A stretch of DNA of 64,000 nt from Clostridia bacterium. Lineage in GTDB: Bacteria; Bacillota; Clostridia; Christensenellales; CAG-1252. A model generated the notes under the pieces. It searched no databases. It was not told where the DNA came from and saw only the letters and a list, made by a program, of their open reading frames with translations. This document shows positions 8,664 to 20,771 of this stretch, in pieces. The position numbers were made by a program, and so were the translations under genes. The stretch spans positions 34,655 to 98,654 of the forward strand of contig JAFPXC010000023.1 of NCBI GenBank assembly GCA_017394805.1, given 5' to 3'. How positions within the stretch are numbered: position 1 is the stretch's first letter; every line of letters starts with the position of its first letter.

Positions 8664-9740
8664 ATGAATACCATCGTTTTGACGGGCGGCGGCACGGGCG
8701 GACACGTCATTCCCGCTTTGGCTTTGGTGCCCTATTTGCGCAAATATTTCTCGAATATCTACTTCGCGGGCGAGGCGGGCGGCGTGGAAGAGACCTTGGC
8801 CGCCAAGTGCGGCTTGCCCTTTTTGGGCGCGGAGACCATCAAGTTCGACCGCCGAAGGCTTCTCAGAAACCTCGCCGTGCCGCGCGTGCTGCACCGCTCG
8901 GCCGAAGTGATGGCGGCGAAACTGGGGGAGATAGGCTGTGGAATCGTGTTCTCGAAGGGCGGGTACTGCGCTTTGCCGACCGTGTTGGCGGCACACCGAT
9001 TGGGGCTACCCATCGTCTGTCACGAGAGCGACCGCACCCTGGGGTTGGCCAATAGATTGACCTTGCACTATACCGACCACCTCGTCACCTCGTTCGCGGA
9101 TACGCCCAAGGGAACGTGTATCGGGAACCCCATACGCGACGAGATATTGCGGGGGGATGAAAGGCGCGTGGCGCTTCCTATGCCCCAAGCGCCCGCGTTG
9201 CTGGTGGTGGGCGGCAGTATGGGCGCGGCCTTTCTCAACCGAACGGCGGCCGAATTGGCAGAAAGAATGACGGGGTGGAACGTCGTCAACGTGTACGGCA
9301 AAACGCCCGTCCCATGTGCGTGCGCCAATTACGTGGGCATACCCTTTACCGATCGCATAGCCGACTACTACGCCCGCTGTGACGTCGTGCTGTGCCGCGC
9401 GGGGGCCAACACGATGTTTGAGTTGGCGGCCCTCGGCAAGCCCACCGTCGCCGTGCCCTTGCCCAAAGGTACTTCGCGGGGCGACCAAGTGGCCAACGCG
9501 GCCTATTTCGCCGCCCGTTACGCGCATATAACCGCCATACCGCAAGAGAAAGCGACGATGGAAACCCTCGTCAGGGCGATAGAGGACAAAGCGGGTATTA
9601 GGGGTAGGAAGCGGGAAACTTCGTGGGGCGGAGGCCTGCCGACGGACGGTAGCGGACGGTCGGGGGCAAAGCCCGCTTACGCCTCGCCCAACGCCGCCAT
9701 CGCCCGATACGTCTACGACGTATTTCTCGGTAGCATTTGA
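8664..9740 (+). CDS. murG: UDP-GlcNAc:lipid I N-acetylglucosaminyltransferase MurG
   Basis: MurG adds GlcNAc to lipid I to make lipid II on the inner face of the cytoplasmic membrane. The N-terminal GGGTGGH loop at 8-14, the acceptor-side motif SKGGYCALP near 95-103 and the HESD motif near 116 are present, as are the C-terminal donor-site motifs GGSMGA, CRAGANTMFELAALGKP and PLPKGTSRGDQ. The 358-residue length is normal. A Gly/Arg/Ser-rich low-complexity stretch of about 25 residues (near 311-335) precedes the final helix and looks like an added segment. There is no convincing ribosome site, and AAGAAT lies six bases before the ATG, so this gene may also be leaderless. It is divergent from the hydrolase. 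Confidence 0.93.
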   Translation: MNTIVLTGGGTGGHVIPALALVPYLRKYFSNIYFAGEAGGVEETLAAKCGLPFLGAETIKFDRRRLLRNLAVPRVLHRSAEVMAAKLGEIGCGIVFSKGGYCALPTVLAAHRLGLPIVCHESDRTLGLANRLTLHYTDHLVTSFADTPKGTCIGNPIRDEILRGDERRVALPMPQAPALLVVGGSMGAAFLNRTAAELAERMTGWNVVNVYGKTPVPCACANYVGIPFTDRIADYYARCDVVLCRAGANTMFELAALGKPTVAVPLPKGTSRGDQVANAAYFAARYAHITAIPQEKATMETLVRAIEDKAGIRGRKRETSWGGGLPTDGSGRSGAKPAYASPNAAIARYVYDVFLGSI

Positions 9741-9781
9741 CAAAACTCCGCAAAAATTGTGCAAAAAAAGGTTGCTAATCC

Positions 9782-9810
9782 TTGACAAAAAACGGGAAAG
9801 GGACTATAAT
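9782..9810 (+). promoter_or_regulatory. Consensus sigma-A promoter of groESL
   Basis: A perfect TTGACA (9782-9787) and a perfect TATAAT (9805-9810) are separated by 17 bases, immediately upstream of the CIRCE operator. This is the strongest promoter seen in the window. Confidence 0.95.
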
Positions 9811-9811
9811 G

Positions 9812-9838
9812 TTAGCAGTCAAGGAGGTAGAGTGCTAA
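9812..9838 (+). promoter_or_regulatory. CIRCE operator (HrcA binding site)
   Basis: The inverted repeat TTAGCAGTC-N9-GAGTGCTAA differs from the CIRCE consensus only in the left arm (G for C in TTAGCACTC). It begins two bases after the -10 box, where bound HrcA would block initiation. The 9-base spacer is AAGGAGGTA, which itself resembles a ribosome site. hrcA is not in the window. Confidence 0.95.
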
Positions 9839-9877
9839 TTCCCTTCCTCGACCGATAAAAATATAGGAGGCAGTATT

Positions 9878-10165
9878 ATGAATATCAAACCTTTATTTGA
9901 CAAAATTTTGGTAAAACCCATCGAAGCCGAGACGGTGTCGGCCGGTGGTATCTATCTTAGCGGCGCCGCCAAAGAAAAACCCGCCTATGCTATCGTGCAA
10001 GCGGTGGGCGAGGGCGGCCTGGTCGACGGCAAAGAGGTCAAAATGGTCCTCAAAGTCGGCGATAAAGTCGTGTACGGCAAGTACGCCGGCAACGAAATCA
10101 AATTGGAAGGCGTCGAGTACGTGATTTTGCGCCAAAGCGACGTTTTGGCGGTTATCGAGGACTAA
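9878..10165 (+). CDS. groES: Co-chaperonin GroES
   Basis: This is the 95-residue GroES lid subunit that caps GroEL and shapes the folding chamber. It opens with the family sequence IKPLFDKILVKPIEAE, has the mobile loop SAGGIYLSGAAKEKP near 24-38 and the usual GDKVVYGKYAG near 68-78. A ribosome site (AGGAGG, 9867-9872) lies six to seven bases before the ATG. It is the first gene of the heat-shock operon controlled by the CIRCE element, with groEL 33 bases downstream. Confidence 0.98.
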   Translation: MNIKPLFDKILVKPIEAETVSAGGIYLSGAAKEKPAYAIVQAVGEGGLVDGKEVKMVLKVGDKVVYGKYAGNEIKLEGVEYVILRQSDVLAVIED

Positions 10166-10168
10166 TAG

Positions 10169-11821
<1,653 letters not shown>

Positions 11822-11870
11822 GCGGGGCGTGAAATGCGCGTATAGCATTTCCGGCAATACGTAGTATTAC

Positions 11871-11902
11871 AAAAATGCAACCCATGCGGGTTGCATTTTT
11901 TT
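11871..11902 (+). terminator. Terminator of groESL
   Basis: A 13-pair stem (11871-11883 with 11888-11900) has a four-base ATGC loop and a T run. A smaller hairpin (AAATGC...GCATTT) lies 20 bases upstream. The A run on the 5' side means it could also act on the opposite strand. Confidence 0.92.
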
Positions 11903-11949
11903 GTTTGCGCGACTGGTTAGTCGAACGGTATCGAGCGCCGCTCGTTGAA

Positions 11950-12180
11950 CGTTGGAGAAGAAAAGAACGAAAAGAAAAGAACGAAAAGAAAAGTCGAAAG
12001 AAGAATCGAAAGAAGAGTCGAAAGAATAAAAGGAAAGAAACGCAAAGAAAAGAAGAACAGAAGAGAGAACAAGAAGAGAAAAGAATAAAAGAGGAAAGAA
12101 TAAAAGAGGAAAGAATAAAAGAGGAAAGAATAAAAGAGGAAAGAATAAAAGAGGAAAGAATAAAAGAGGAAAGAATAAAA
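11950..12180. repeat. Purine-rich tract with 15-base tandem repeats
   Basis: About 230 bases are almost pure A and G on the plus strand. The right part is a tandem array of the 15-mer GAGGAAAGAATAAAA: six exact copies from 12091 to 12180 and one variant copy at 12076-12090. The left part has looser AAAGAACG and TCGAAAGAA repeats. It fills the gap between the groESL terminator and the dihydroxyacetone kinase terminator. Open frames through it are Lys/Glu- or Phe/Leu-only and have no ribosome site, so I read the tract as non-coding. Confidence 0.85.
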
Positions 12181-12207
12181 AAGAGGGTTGCACGGGGCAA
12201 CCCTCTT
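12174..12207 (-). terminator. Terminator of the gldA-dak operon
   Basis: An 11-pair stem (12181-12191 with 12197-12207) with a five-base loop is followed on the minus strand by a T run at 12181-12174. It closes the minus-strand kinase transcript and abuts the tandem repeat. Confidence 0.85.
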
Positions 12208-12226
12208 TGTGTGTTGAAAAAGGTGA

Positions 12227-14059
12227 TTAGAAGGTCTTTTCGATGTATTTGACCAACTCGTTGAAGATGACGTCCAAGCCGTGCGCACCTGCGTCGGGGA
12301 AACCGATGCTGCGCTCGCCCACGGTACCGGCGCGGCCCAAGGTGGCTTTGTGCGTCTTGGTGGCCTCGGCGCCCTCGTGAGCGGCCTTGGCGCCTTTGCG
12401 CATACCTTCCAAGAGTTTGTCCCCCGCTTCGGCGGCGGCGGTCAAAGCGTCCGCGCAGGGTTTCAAAGCGTCGACCAAGGTCTTGTCGCCGACCACGGCG
12501 CCCTTGCCGAAACTCTTCTTGCCCGTCTCGTACACACCGCGGTTGGCTTCTTGGAACAAGAAGGCCAAATCCTTGAGGTCGATCTCTTGCTTGCCTGCCA
12601 TGGCTTTGCCCGCGTACTTGAACGCGCTGCCCCAGATGGGACCGCTGGCGCCGCCGCAGTACTCTTTGATGATTTCGCTGCAGCTCGCGAGGAATTGACC
12701 GATGTCGCCTTTCTTGCGGGTGGCCCAATCGGCTTTGAGTTGTTTGAAGCCCTTGGCGATGCTCATACCGAAGTCGCCGTCACCCATTTGGTCCGCCTCG
12801 CAGAAGGGGACTTCGTTCTCGATGACGATGTCGGCGAATTTGTCTACGATTTGCACGAAAGCGGCGGTGTTGATGGTCTCGCCCACTTTGGGCTCGCCCG
12901 CTACTTCGTACACGGCGTTCTCTTCCTCTTCGACCTTGGCGGCGCCCGCTTTCTTGACGGGAGCGGCTTTGGCCTCGACGGGAGTGATATTGAGGGCTTT
13001 GGCGATGGCCTTCATGGCTTCCACAGCGGCCTCGGCTTGCGCGTCCATAGCGGCGCCCCAAGTCAAAGCGGGAGTGTTGACGGGATAGTCGACCAAGGCT
13101 TTGAGCTCGGCGTCTACCTTGAGCACGGTAATGGAGGCACCGGCCATGTCGATAGAGGTCATGTAGTTGCCCACGATGGTGCGATGAATGGCGATGCCGT
13201 CGGCCTCCAAGCACTTGGTGACCGAGTTGTTGAGAATGTACAACTCTTGCAGGGGGCTACCGCCGAAACCGTTGATGAGCAATACCACTTCGTCGCCTTT
13301 CTTGACGCCGAGGTCTTCCTCGAGGTCGGAGACGATGCGGCGGGATAAATCGTCCGCGAAGGTGCCCTTGCTGTAGTCGATCTTCTCACGGAAGCGGCCG
13401 GGCTCGCCGTGGATGCCCACGCCGAATTCCATCTCGTCGTCACCGATCTCGAAGGTGGGGTGACCGGCGGCGGGAACGGTGCAACTGGTGAAGGCGAAGC
13501 CGAAGCTACGCACGTTGGCGATGACCTTGTTGGCTACGGCTTTGACTTCGGCGAGGCTCTTGCCTTGCTCGGCGGCGGCGCCGGCGCACTTGTGCACCAA
13601 CACGGTGCCCGCCACGCCGCGACGGCCTACGGTGTAGAGGCTGTCCTTGACGGCGATGTCGTCATTGACGTACACGGCGTCCACGTTGACGCCGTCCTCT
13701 TGCGCGTCGTACATGGCGTTGTTGAAGTTCATGCAGTCGCCCGAATAGTTCTTGATGATGAGCAATACGCCCTTGTCGGTGGCCACTTGCTTGATGGCGT
13801 TGTACACTTGCACTTGCGAGGGACTGGCGAATACGTCGCCGCAGACCGCGCAGTCCAACATACCTTTGCCGACGAAGCCCGCGTGGGCAGGCTCGTGACC
13901 CGAGCCACCGCCCGAAATCAGGCTGACTTTGTCGGGGTTGACGTCCACTTTCTTGACGATCTTAAATTTTTCCACAAACTCGAGTTCGGGATGTGCCTTG
14001 GCGAGGCCGTGACACATATCGTACACAAAAGTTTCGGGGGTGTTCATTATTTTTTTCAT
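12227..14059 (-). CDS. dhaK: Single-chain dihydroxyacetone kinase (DhaK-DhaL fusion)
   Basis: The enzyme phosphorylates dihydroxyacetone to DHAP. Residues about 1-330 are a DhaK domain with GGGSGHEPAHAGFVG near 50-64 and the covalent substrate His in GVGIHGEPG. After an Ala/Lys/Glu-rich linker (about 360-395) residues about 400-610 form a DhaL domain with the Mg-binding Asp cluster ADQMGDGDFG. A fused DhaK-DhaL is the arrangement of ATP-dependent kinases (Citrobacter, eukaryotes), not of the PTS-fed DhaK/L/M sets, and no dhaM is present. A ribosome site AAGGAG lies nine bases before the ATG. It follows the glycerol dehydrogenase in one operon, so glycerol to DHA to DHAP is the likely route. 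Confidence 0.93.
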   Translation of the reverse strand: MKKIMNTPETFVYDMCHGLAKAHPELEFVEKFKIVKKVDVNPDKVSLISGGGSGHEPAHAGFVGKGMLDCAVCGDVFASPSQVQVYNAIKQVATDKGVLLIIKNYSGDCMNFNNAMYDAQEDGVNVDAVYVNDDIAVKDSLYTVGRRGVAGTVLVHKCAGAAAEQGKSLAEVKAVANKVIANVRSFGFAFTSCTVPAAGHPTFEIGDDEMEFGVGIHGEPGRFREKIDYSKGTFADDLSRRIVSDLEEDLGVKKGDEVVLLINGFGGSPLQELYILNNSVTKCLEADGIAIHRTIVGNYMTSIDMAGASITVLKVDAELKALVDYPVNTPALTWGAAMDAQAEAAVEAMKAIAKALNITPVEAKAAPVKKAGAAKVEEEENAVYEVAGEPKVGETINTAAFVQIVDKFADIVIENEVPFCEADQMGDGDFGMSIAKGFKQLKADWATRKKGDIGQFLASCSEIIKEYCGGASGPIWGSAFKYAGKAMAGKQEIDLKDLAFLFQEANRGVYETGKKSFGKGAVVGDKTLVDALKPCADALTAAAEAGDKLLEGMRKGAKAAHEGAEATKTHKATLGRAGTVGERSIGFPDAGAHGLDVIFNELVKYIEKTF

Positions 14060-14140
14060 GCGACAAATCTCCTTATTTTGATATTGTGTAGGCGCACCCC
14101 GCGGGATGCGCCTACCTTTTTTACGCTTCGTTTGTAGTTA

Positions 14141-15307
14141 TCAGTCCAAACCTTTGTAGTCGCGGCCGATCTTGTCGGCGGTCTTGATGGCGGCGATGAC
14201 CATGTCGGGCGTGACTTTGAAGGGCATATTGTGAATGGACTCATCGGGGATGCAGGTCTTCTCGGCCACGGCCTTGAGTTCCTCGTCCGAAAGGGCGCTA
14301 CGCAATACTTTGCCGGTCTTGTCGGTCATGAGGTCTTCCAAGCACATAGGCAGGCCCACGGTGTCGCAGAAGTCCAAGACCTCGAACAACTCTTCCTCGG
14401 GGGAGTTCTCGAGCACCAACTGGCACAGAGTACCGAAGGCGACGATCTCGCCGTGCATCTTGCAGGCGTGAATGTCGTGCACCACGGTCAAGCCGTCGTG
14501 AATGGCGTGAGCCGCTGCCAAGCCGCCCGACTCGAAGCCCAAGCCCGAAAGGAGAATGTTGGTCTCGACGATCTTCTCGAAGGCCTCGGTGACGGCGTGC
14601 TCTTTGCAGGCCATCATGGCCTTGTAGCCGTCGGAGATGAGGTTCTTGTAGCACAGCTCGCCGATGGCGGCGGCGGTGTGGGTGCCGTAGCCCAACAGAG
14701 TGCCTTTGGCACGGTTGGCGCCGCAGGGCAGACCCGCGTTGACGTTGGACACGCTCTTGAAGTTGGCGCGCGCCTCGAAGTAGGTGCTGAGGGCGTCGCC
14801 CATACCGCTGACCAAGAAGCGCACGGGAGCGTTGGCGATGACGTTGAGGTCAATCAGCACCACGCTGGGGCTTTGACGGAAATAAGCATAATCGTCGAAC
14901 TCGTGGTCGTCGGTGTACAACACGGCGCTGTGAGAGGTGGGTGCGTCGGTCGCGGCGATGGTGGGGCAGATGATGAGGGGATTGCCGGCAGCCACGCACT
15001 TGGAAGTATCGATGGCTTTGCCGCCGCCCAAACCGATGGTGCAGGCGCACTTATTGGCCTTGGCGAACTCTTGCAATTTCTTGACGACGTTGCGGGAGCA
15101 CTCGCCTTGGAAGATGTCGCCGCAGGGAACCAACTCGACGCCGTATTGCTTCTCGGTCTCGGCCAATTTGTCTTTTACCAAACCTAAGGCAAAGGGATCG
15201 GCAATCAACAACGCTTTCTTGCCGAAAGTCTTGACGAAGTAACCCAAATTGAGCAGTTCGTTTTCGCCTTGGACGTACTTGGTGGGACAGATAAATGCTT
15301 TTCTCAT
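14141..15307 (-). CDS. gldA: Glycerol dehydrogenase
   Basis: This NAD-dependent, metal-containing dehydrogenase oxidises glycerol to dihydroxyacetone. The 388-residue protein matches the GldA branch of the iron/zinc alcohol dehydrogenase family: the NAD loop GLGGGKAIDTSK near 93-104, the segment AATDAPTSHSAVLYT near 118-132, and metal ligands at the Asp of MGDALS and the His residues of AAAHAIHDGLT and HACKMHGEIVAFG. It is the first gene of the operon, with the kinase for its product 81 bases downstream. A ribosome site (AGGAGA) precedes the ATG, and a clear promoter lies about 60 bases upstream. Confidence 0.93.
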   Translation of the reverse strand: MRKAFICPTKYVQGENELLNLGYFVKTFGKKALLIADPFALGLVKDKLAETEKQYGVELVPCGDIFQGECSRNVVKKLQEFAKANKCACTIGLGGGKAIDTSKCVAAGNPLIICPTIAATDAPTSHSAVLYTDDHEFDDYAYFRQSPSVVLIDLNVIANAPVRFLVSGMGDALSTYFEARANFKSVSNVNAGLPCGANRAKGTLLGYGTHTAAAIGELCYKNLISDGYKAMMACKEHAVTEAFEKIVETNILLSGLGFESGGLAAAHAIHDGLTVVHDIHACKMHGEIVAFGTLCQLVLENSPEEELFEVLDFCDTVGLPMCLEDLMTDKTGKVLRSALSDEELKAVAEKTCIPDESIHNMPFKVTPDMVIAAIKTADKIGRDYKGLD

Positions 15308-15364
15308 AGATAAATCTCCTTTATAAAGTTTTTCTGATATTTTGCCGCCTATTGCGACATTTTA

Positions 15365-15392
15365 ATTATACCATAGGTTTTTGCCTTGTCAA
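15365..15392 (-). promoter_or_regulatory. Promoter of the gldA-dak operon
   Basis: On the minus strand there is a perfect TTGACA (15392-15387), a 16-base spacer and a perfect TATAAT (15370-15365), with a leader of about 50 bases. No catabolite-type operator is obvious. Confidence 0.85.
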
Positions 15393-15533
15393 TAGGCATT
15401 TTTGCGTTTTCTACCCCTTTTGCCTATATAAATCCGCATTTTGGGGCGAAATATTTGTCAAAAACGCGGTTTTTTTGCGATTTGGGACGCCGAAATGCAA
15501 AAACGTGCTATGGTATACGTCCAAGGAGAAACT

Positions 15534-16829
15534 ATGAAAGCGTCCCGCGTTTTGTTGATTGTGGTCCTATTCGTCACCTCGCTTACCTTCGGCGTGCTGT
15601 ACGTCTACCGTTACGTTTACCAGAAGGATCTTTTGCCCAATACGGCCTCGGTCAGCCGTACCACGGCGGACGCCGCCGCGGCTACCGACGTAACGCCCCA
15701 ACCCGTCGTGCCCGCCGTCACCTACAGCGTTTTGCCGCGGCTCTCTTATACCTACGACGGGGTTACGGTAGGCGTGACGGGGACGAAGGGACGGGAGGAC
15801 CTCGTGGATTACTACGCCTTTGGCGGTCACGTCTTTGCCATTCTCTCCACCGATACGGATGGGGAGGATTATCGCGCGGAGGGGCGTTCGCTGGCCGTCG
15901 CCCGCTTCGACACCCAATGCACCCTGGTCGATACCGTTACCCTGCCCAAATCCGTGGGCTACGCCTACCTTGCCGCCTGTATGTACGACTACGGCCTGTT
16001 GATAGCGGCGGTCTCGGCGAGTGACGTGCGCGTGTGGAGCGTCAGCGTCAACCTCGCGGTGCGCACGACCGCCTATCCCTACGTATGCCAAGCGGGCGCG
16101 ATGATTTACGCCGAAGGGGGCGCGGTGCTCGCGTTGTCGGGGGATAAACTGCACCTGCTTTCGGTGGACGCGGATTTGGCGACGAGGTGGTATCACGCCG
16201 TTCCCGTCGGGAGCGAACGCGTGGTGACCGCTTACGCGGTGGGGAACGTCTACGTCGTTTTGACCACCGACGCTTCGGCGGGGAGCGCCTACACCTTCGA
16301 CAAGTCGGGCTACCGCACCCGCTCGGTGTTGCCCGCCATAACCGCCGTGACGCCGTACGCGTCGGGCTACGCCGTCGCTTCCCAAAAGGAAGGCGCGCTG
16401 TGCTTTTTTGACGCGCATTTCACGCGTACGGGCGCGCTACCTATATCCGCTCGCGGGAATACCTACCTCGCGGCCTACGACAAGGGCATACTGCTGACGG
16501 TGGGCACGGCGGGCTATCTCTTGTGCAATCACGGGGACGTGCAGTACACATTTGCGCTGCCCGAGGGGGTGAACGCGCCGCCTGTGTATTGGGGCGACCG
16601 CTTTTATTTTGCAGCCGCCGAGGGGGCGACCGCCGCCGTCTACGCCTACAAGCCGTACACCGAGTCGCCCGTCGCCGTGGCGTCCTACGTGGGCGCGGCT
16701 TCGCCCCGTATATGGCCCATGGACGGCTATCTCTATTGCCTTTGCGCGTCCGATTTCGACTACGGCTATTACGCGGGCAGTATCGGGGGCAGGGACGTTT
16801 ATTTGCTCAAAAGTCCGCTCGCGTGGTAG
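15534..16829 (+). CDS. Membrane-anchored extracytoplasmic protein, beta-propeller-like
   Basis: This 431-residue protein has an uncleaved-type signal anchor at about 7-28 (hydrophobic, after MKASR) followed by a Thr/Ala-rich linker and a long beta-rich region. That region repeats short patterns of the form G-x-V-Y-V-V-L-x-x-D and YLYCLCASDFDYG, suggesting a six- to eight-bladed propeller outside the cell. No catalytic motif is seen. I chose the ATG at 15534, nine bases after AAGGAG, over an in-frame ATG 93 bases upstream because the hydrophobic anchor then starts at residue 6. It stands alone between the divergent gldA operon and the convergent valS. Function is unknown. Confidence 0.65.
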   Translation: MKASRVLLIVVLFVTSLTFGVLYVYRYVYQKDLLPNTASVSRTTADAAAATDVTPQPVVPAVTYSVLPRLSYTYDGVTVGVTGTKGREDLVDYYAFGGHVFAILSTDTDGEDYRAEGRSLAVARFDTQCTLVDTVTLPKSVGYAYLAACMYDYGLLIAAVSASDVRVWSVSVNLAVRTTAYPYVCQAGAMIYAEGGAVLALSGDKLHLLSVDADLATRWYHAVPVGSERVVTAYAVGNVYVVLTTDASAGSAYTFDKSGYRTRSVLPAITAVTPYASGYAVASQKEGALCFFDAHFTRTGALPISARGNTYLAAYDKGILLTVGTAGYLLCNHGDVQYTFALPEGVNAPPVYWGDRFYFAAAEGATAAVYAYKPYTESPVAVASYVGAASPRIWPMDGYLYCLCASDFDYGYYAGSIGGRDVYLLKSPLAW

Positions 16830-16914
16830 GCACCCTGCGCAGGGCGGCCGCATATACTGTGGCGGGAGTACGCTCTCCGTTCGTTCGATATATCCTCTAT
16901 GCGGCTGTGCCGCG

Positions 16915-16949
16915 TAATAAAAAACCCGTGACGCCATAACGTCACGGGT
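16915..16949 (-). terminator. Terminator of pgsA-valS
   Basis: A 10-pair GC-rich stem (16924-16933 with 16940-16949) and a six-base loop are followed on the minus strand by a T run. It ends the valS transcript. Confidence 0.9.
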
Positions 16950-16966
16950 CTCTCTCATAGAGAGAA

Positions 16967-19585
<2,619 letters not shown>

Positions 19586-19586
19586 A

Positions 19587-20453
19587 TTAGTCCTCGTCTG
19601 TGGTGTTCGGTTTTGCCTCGGTCGATCCTTCGGCCTCGGTCGTTTCGGTCTCTTCGGCGGTTTCGTCGGTGTGCGCGGCTTGCTCTTTCAACTCTTCGCG
19701 GCTTTCGGTTTTTTCGCTGGCGTTGTTGAAGTAGTCCATGCGCATATTCTCGGCGTTCTTGATATTCTTCACGCCGCCCAACTGCGTGAGAATGACTTTG
19801 GTGTAACTGCCCGCGGCGATATAGCCCAAGACCGTGCCTACGCACAAGAAGGCGAACGCCGTCCAGAAGAGGGATTTGCCCAAAGCCATGGCGGTCTCGA
19901 CGTTGTTGGCGTCGAACCAACTTGCGATCATACCGTACTCTTTGATGCCGCTGAAGGTGGGCGTGTAGGCCGCGCCCAACGTGCTGAGGATAATGGCGAT
20001 GGCCACCACCAACGCGGCGGATTTGCCCCAATAGTTGGCCTTGCCGACGATATTCTTGTTGACGAGCATACCGGCGCAGACGATTTGGTACAACTCACGG
20101 ATGCCGATGAGGACGGGGAAGAGCCAAAATACGTTGCCGTTGACCGTGAGACAAATGACGGCCATCAGTTGCAGTAGCTTGTCCGCCAATGGATCCAAGG
20201 CCGCGCCGACGGCAGATTCCATATGGAATCTGCGGGCGATCTTGCCGTCGAATACGTCCGTGAGGGAGGCGAAGGCGAAGATGGCCAGCGAGATATACAT
20301 ATAGGAATATGCGTTGATGCCGCGAGCCGCCGCTTCCAATCCTCTCGGCGTCAAAAAGAACGCCAAGGCAAAGGCGGGCACGCAGAGCAGACGAATATAG
20401 CACAATATGTTGGGAATATTCAACAATTCTTTCTTTGTGAACGTCAACTTCAT
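19587..20453 (-). CDS. pgsA: CDP-alcohol phosphatidyltransferase, PgsA type
   Basis: This integral membrane enzyme should transfer a phosphatidyl group from CDP-diacylglycerol to glycerol-3-phosphate in phosphatidylglycerol synthesis. The family signature DG-x2-AR-x8-G-x3-D-x3-D is complete: DGKIAR, then eight residues, then GAALDPLAD. About six hydrophobic segments follow. The C-terminal 60 residues form an unusual acidic Glu/Thr-rich tail of unknown use. I chose the ATG at 20453, with AAGGAG eight to nine bases upstream, over an upstream in-frame start that adds a Cys-rich, ribosome-site-free stretch. It is co-transcribed with valS. Confidence 0.88.
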   Translation of the reverse strand: MKLTFTKKELLNIPNILCYIRLLCVPAFALAFFLTPRGLEAAARGINAYSYMYISLAIFAFASLTDVFDGKIARRFHMESAVGAALDPLADKLLQLMAVICLTVNGNVFWLFPVLIGIRELYQIVCAGMLVNKNIVGKANYWGKSAALVVAIAIILSTLGAAYTPTFSGIKEYGMIASWFDANNVETAMALGKSLFWTAFAFLCVGTVLGYIAAGSYTKVILTQLGGVKNIKNAENMRMDYFNNASEKTESREELKEQAAHTDETAEETETTEAEGSTEAKPNTTDED

Positions 20454-20771
20454 ACGATAATTCTCCTTGTTTTGTATTCGGATTATTCCTATTCTACAAC
20501 AAGCGGGCGAATAAAGCAATTAAATACGGATATTTTTTAGTTTTCGCGTGGTCGCGTGGAAAAAGATTGTTTATGGTAATAAGTTAGAATTATTTTCCGT
20601 CGGTTTTTTCGTTTGCGGTAGGCGCGCCCCGACGGGCTTTCCTCGCATTTTGCGTTCAAACGCTTCTCGAAAAACGATTGTCGTAATCGGAGCGTGCGCT
20701 TCGTCGGGCGGAAAGCCGCGCACTTTTGGGGGAGGGTGAATAGACTATAGTATGACGAACAAGGAGGTATT
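20454..20771. other. Intergenic region between pgsA (-) and the ABC operon (+)
   Basis: This divergent spacer of 318 bases holds no convincing gene. On the minus strand TTGCTT-N17-TAGAAT (about 20490-20518) is a plausible pgsA promoter. On the plus strand TATAGT near 20745 may serve the ABC operon. I looked for a TPP or other riboswitch because of the downstream transporter and did not see one. Confidence 0.5.

Noticed and set aside
11875..12252. Lys/Glu-rich plus-strand frame and Phe/Leu-rich minus frames over the purine tract
   Set aside because: They are direct translations of the tandem repeat, cross both terminators and have no ribosome site.
19586..20560. T-box leader for valS
   Set aside because: valS is the second gene behind pgsA with one-base spacing, and no T-box sequence (TGGNACCGCG-like) is present upstream of pgsA.
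20454..20771. TPP or other riboswitch before the NMT1-like ABC transporter
   Set aside because: Conserved aptamer blocks such as CTGAGA were not found.
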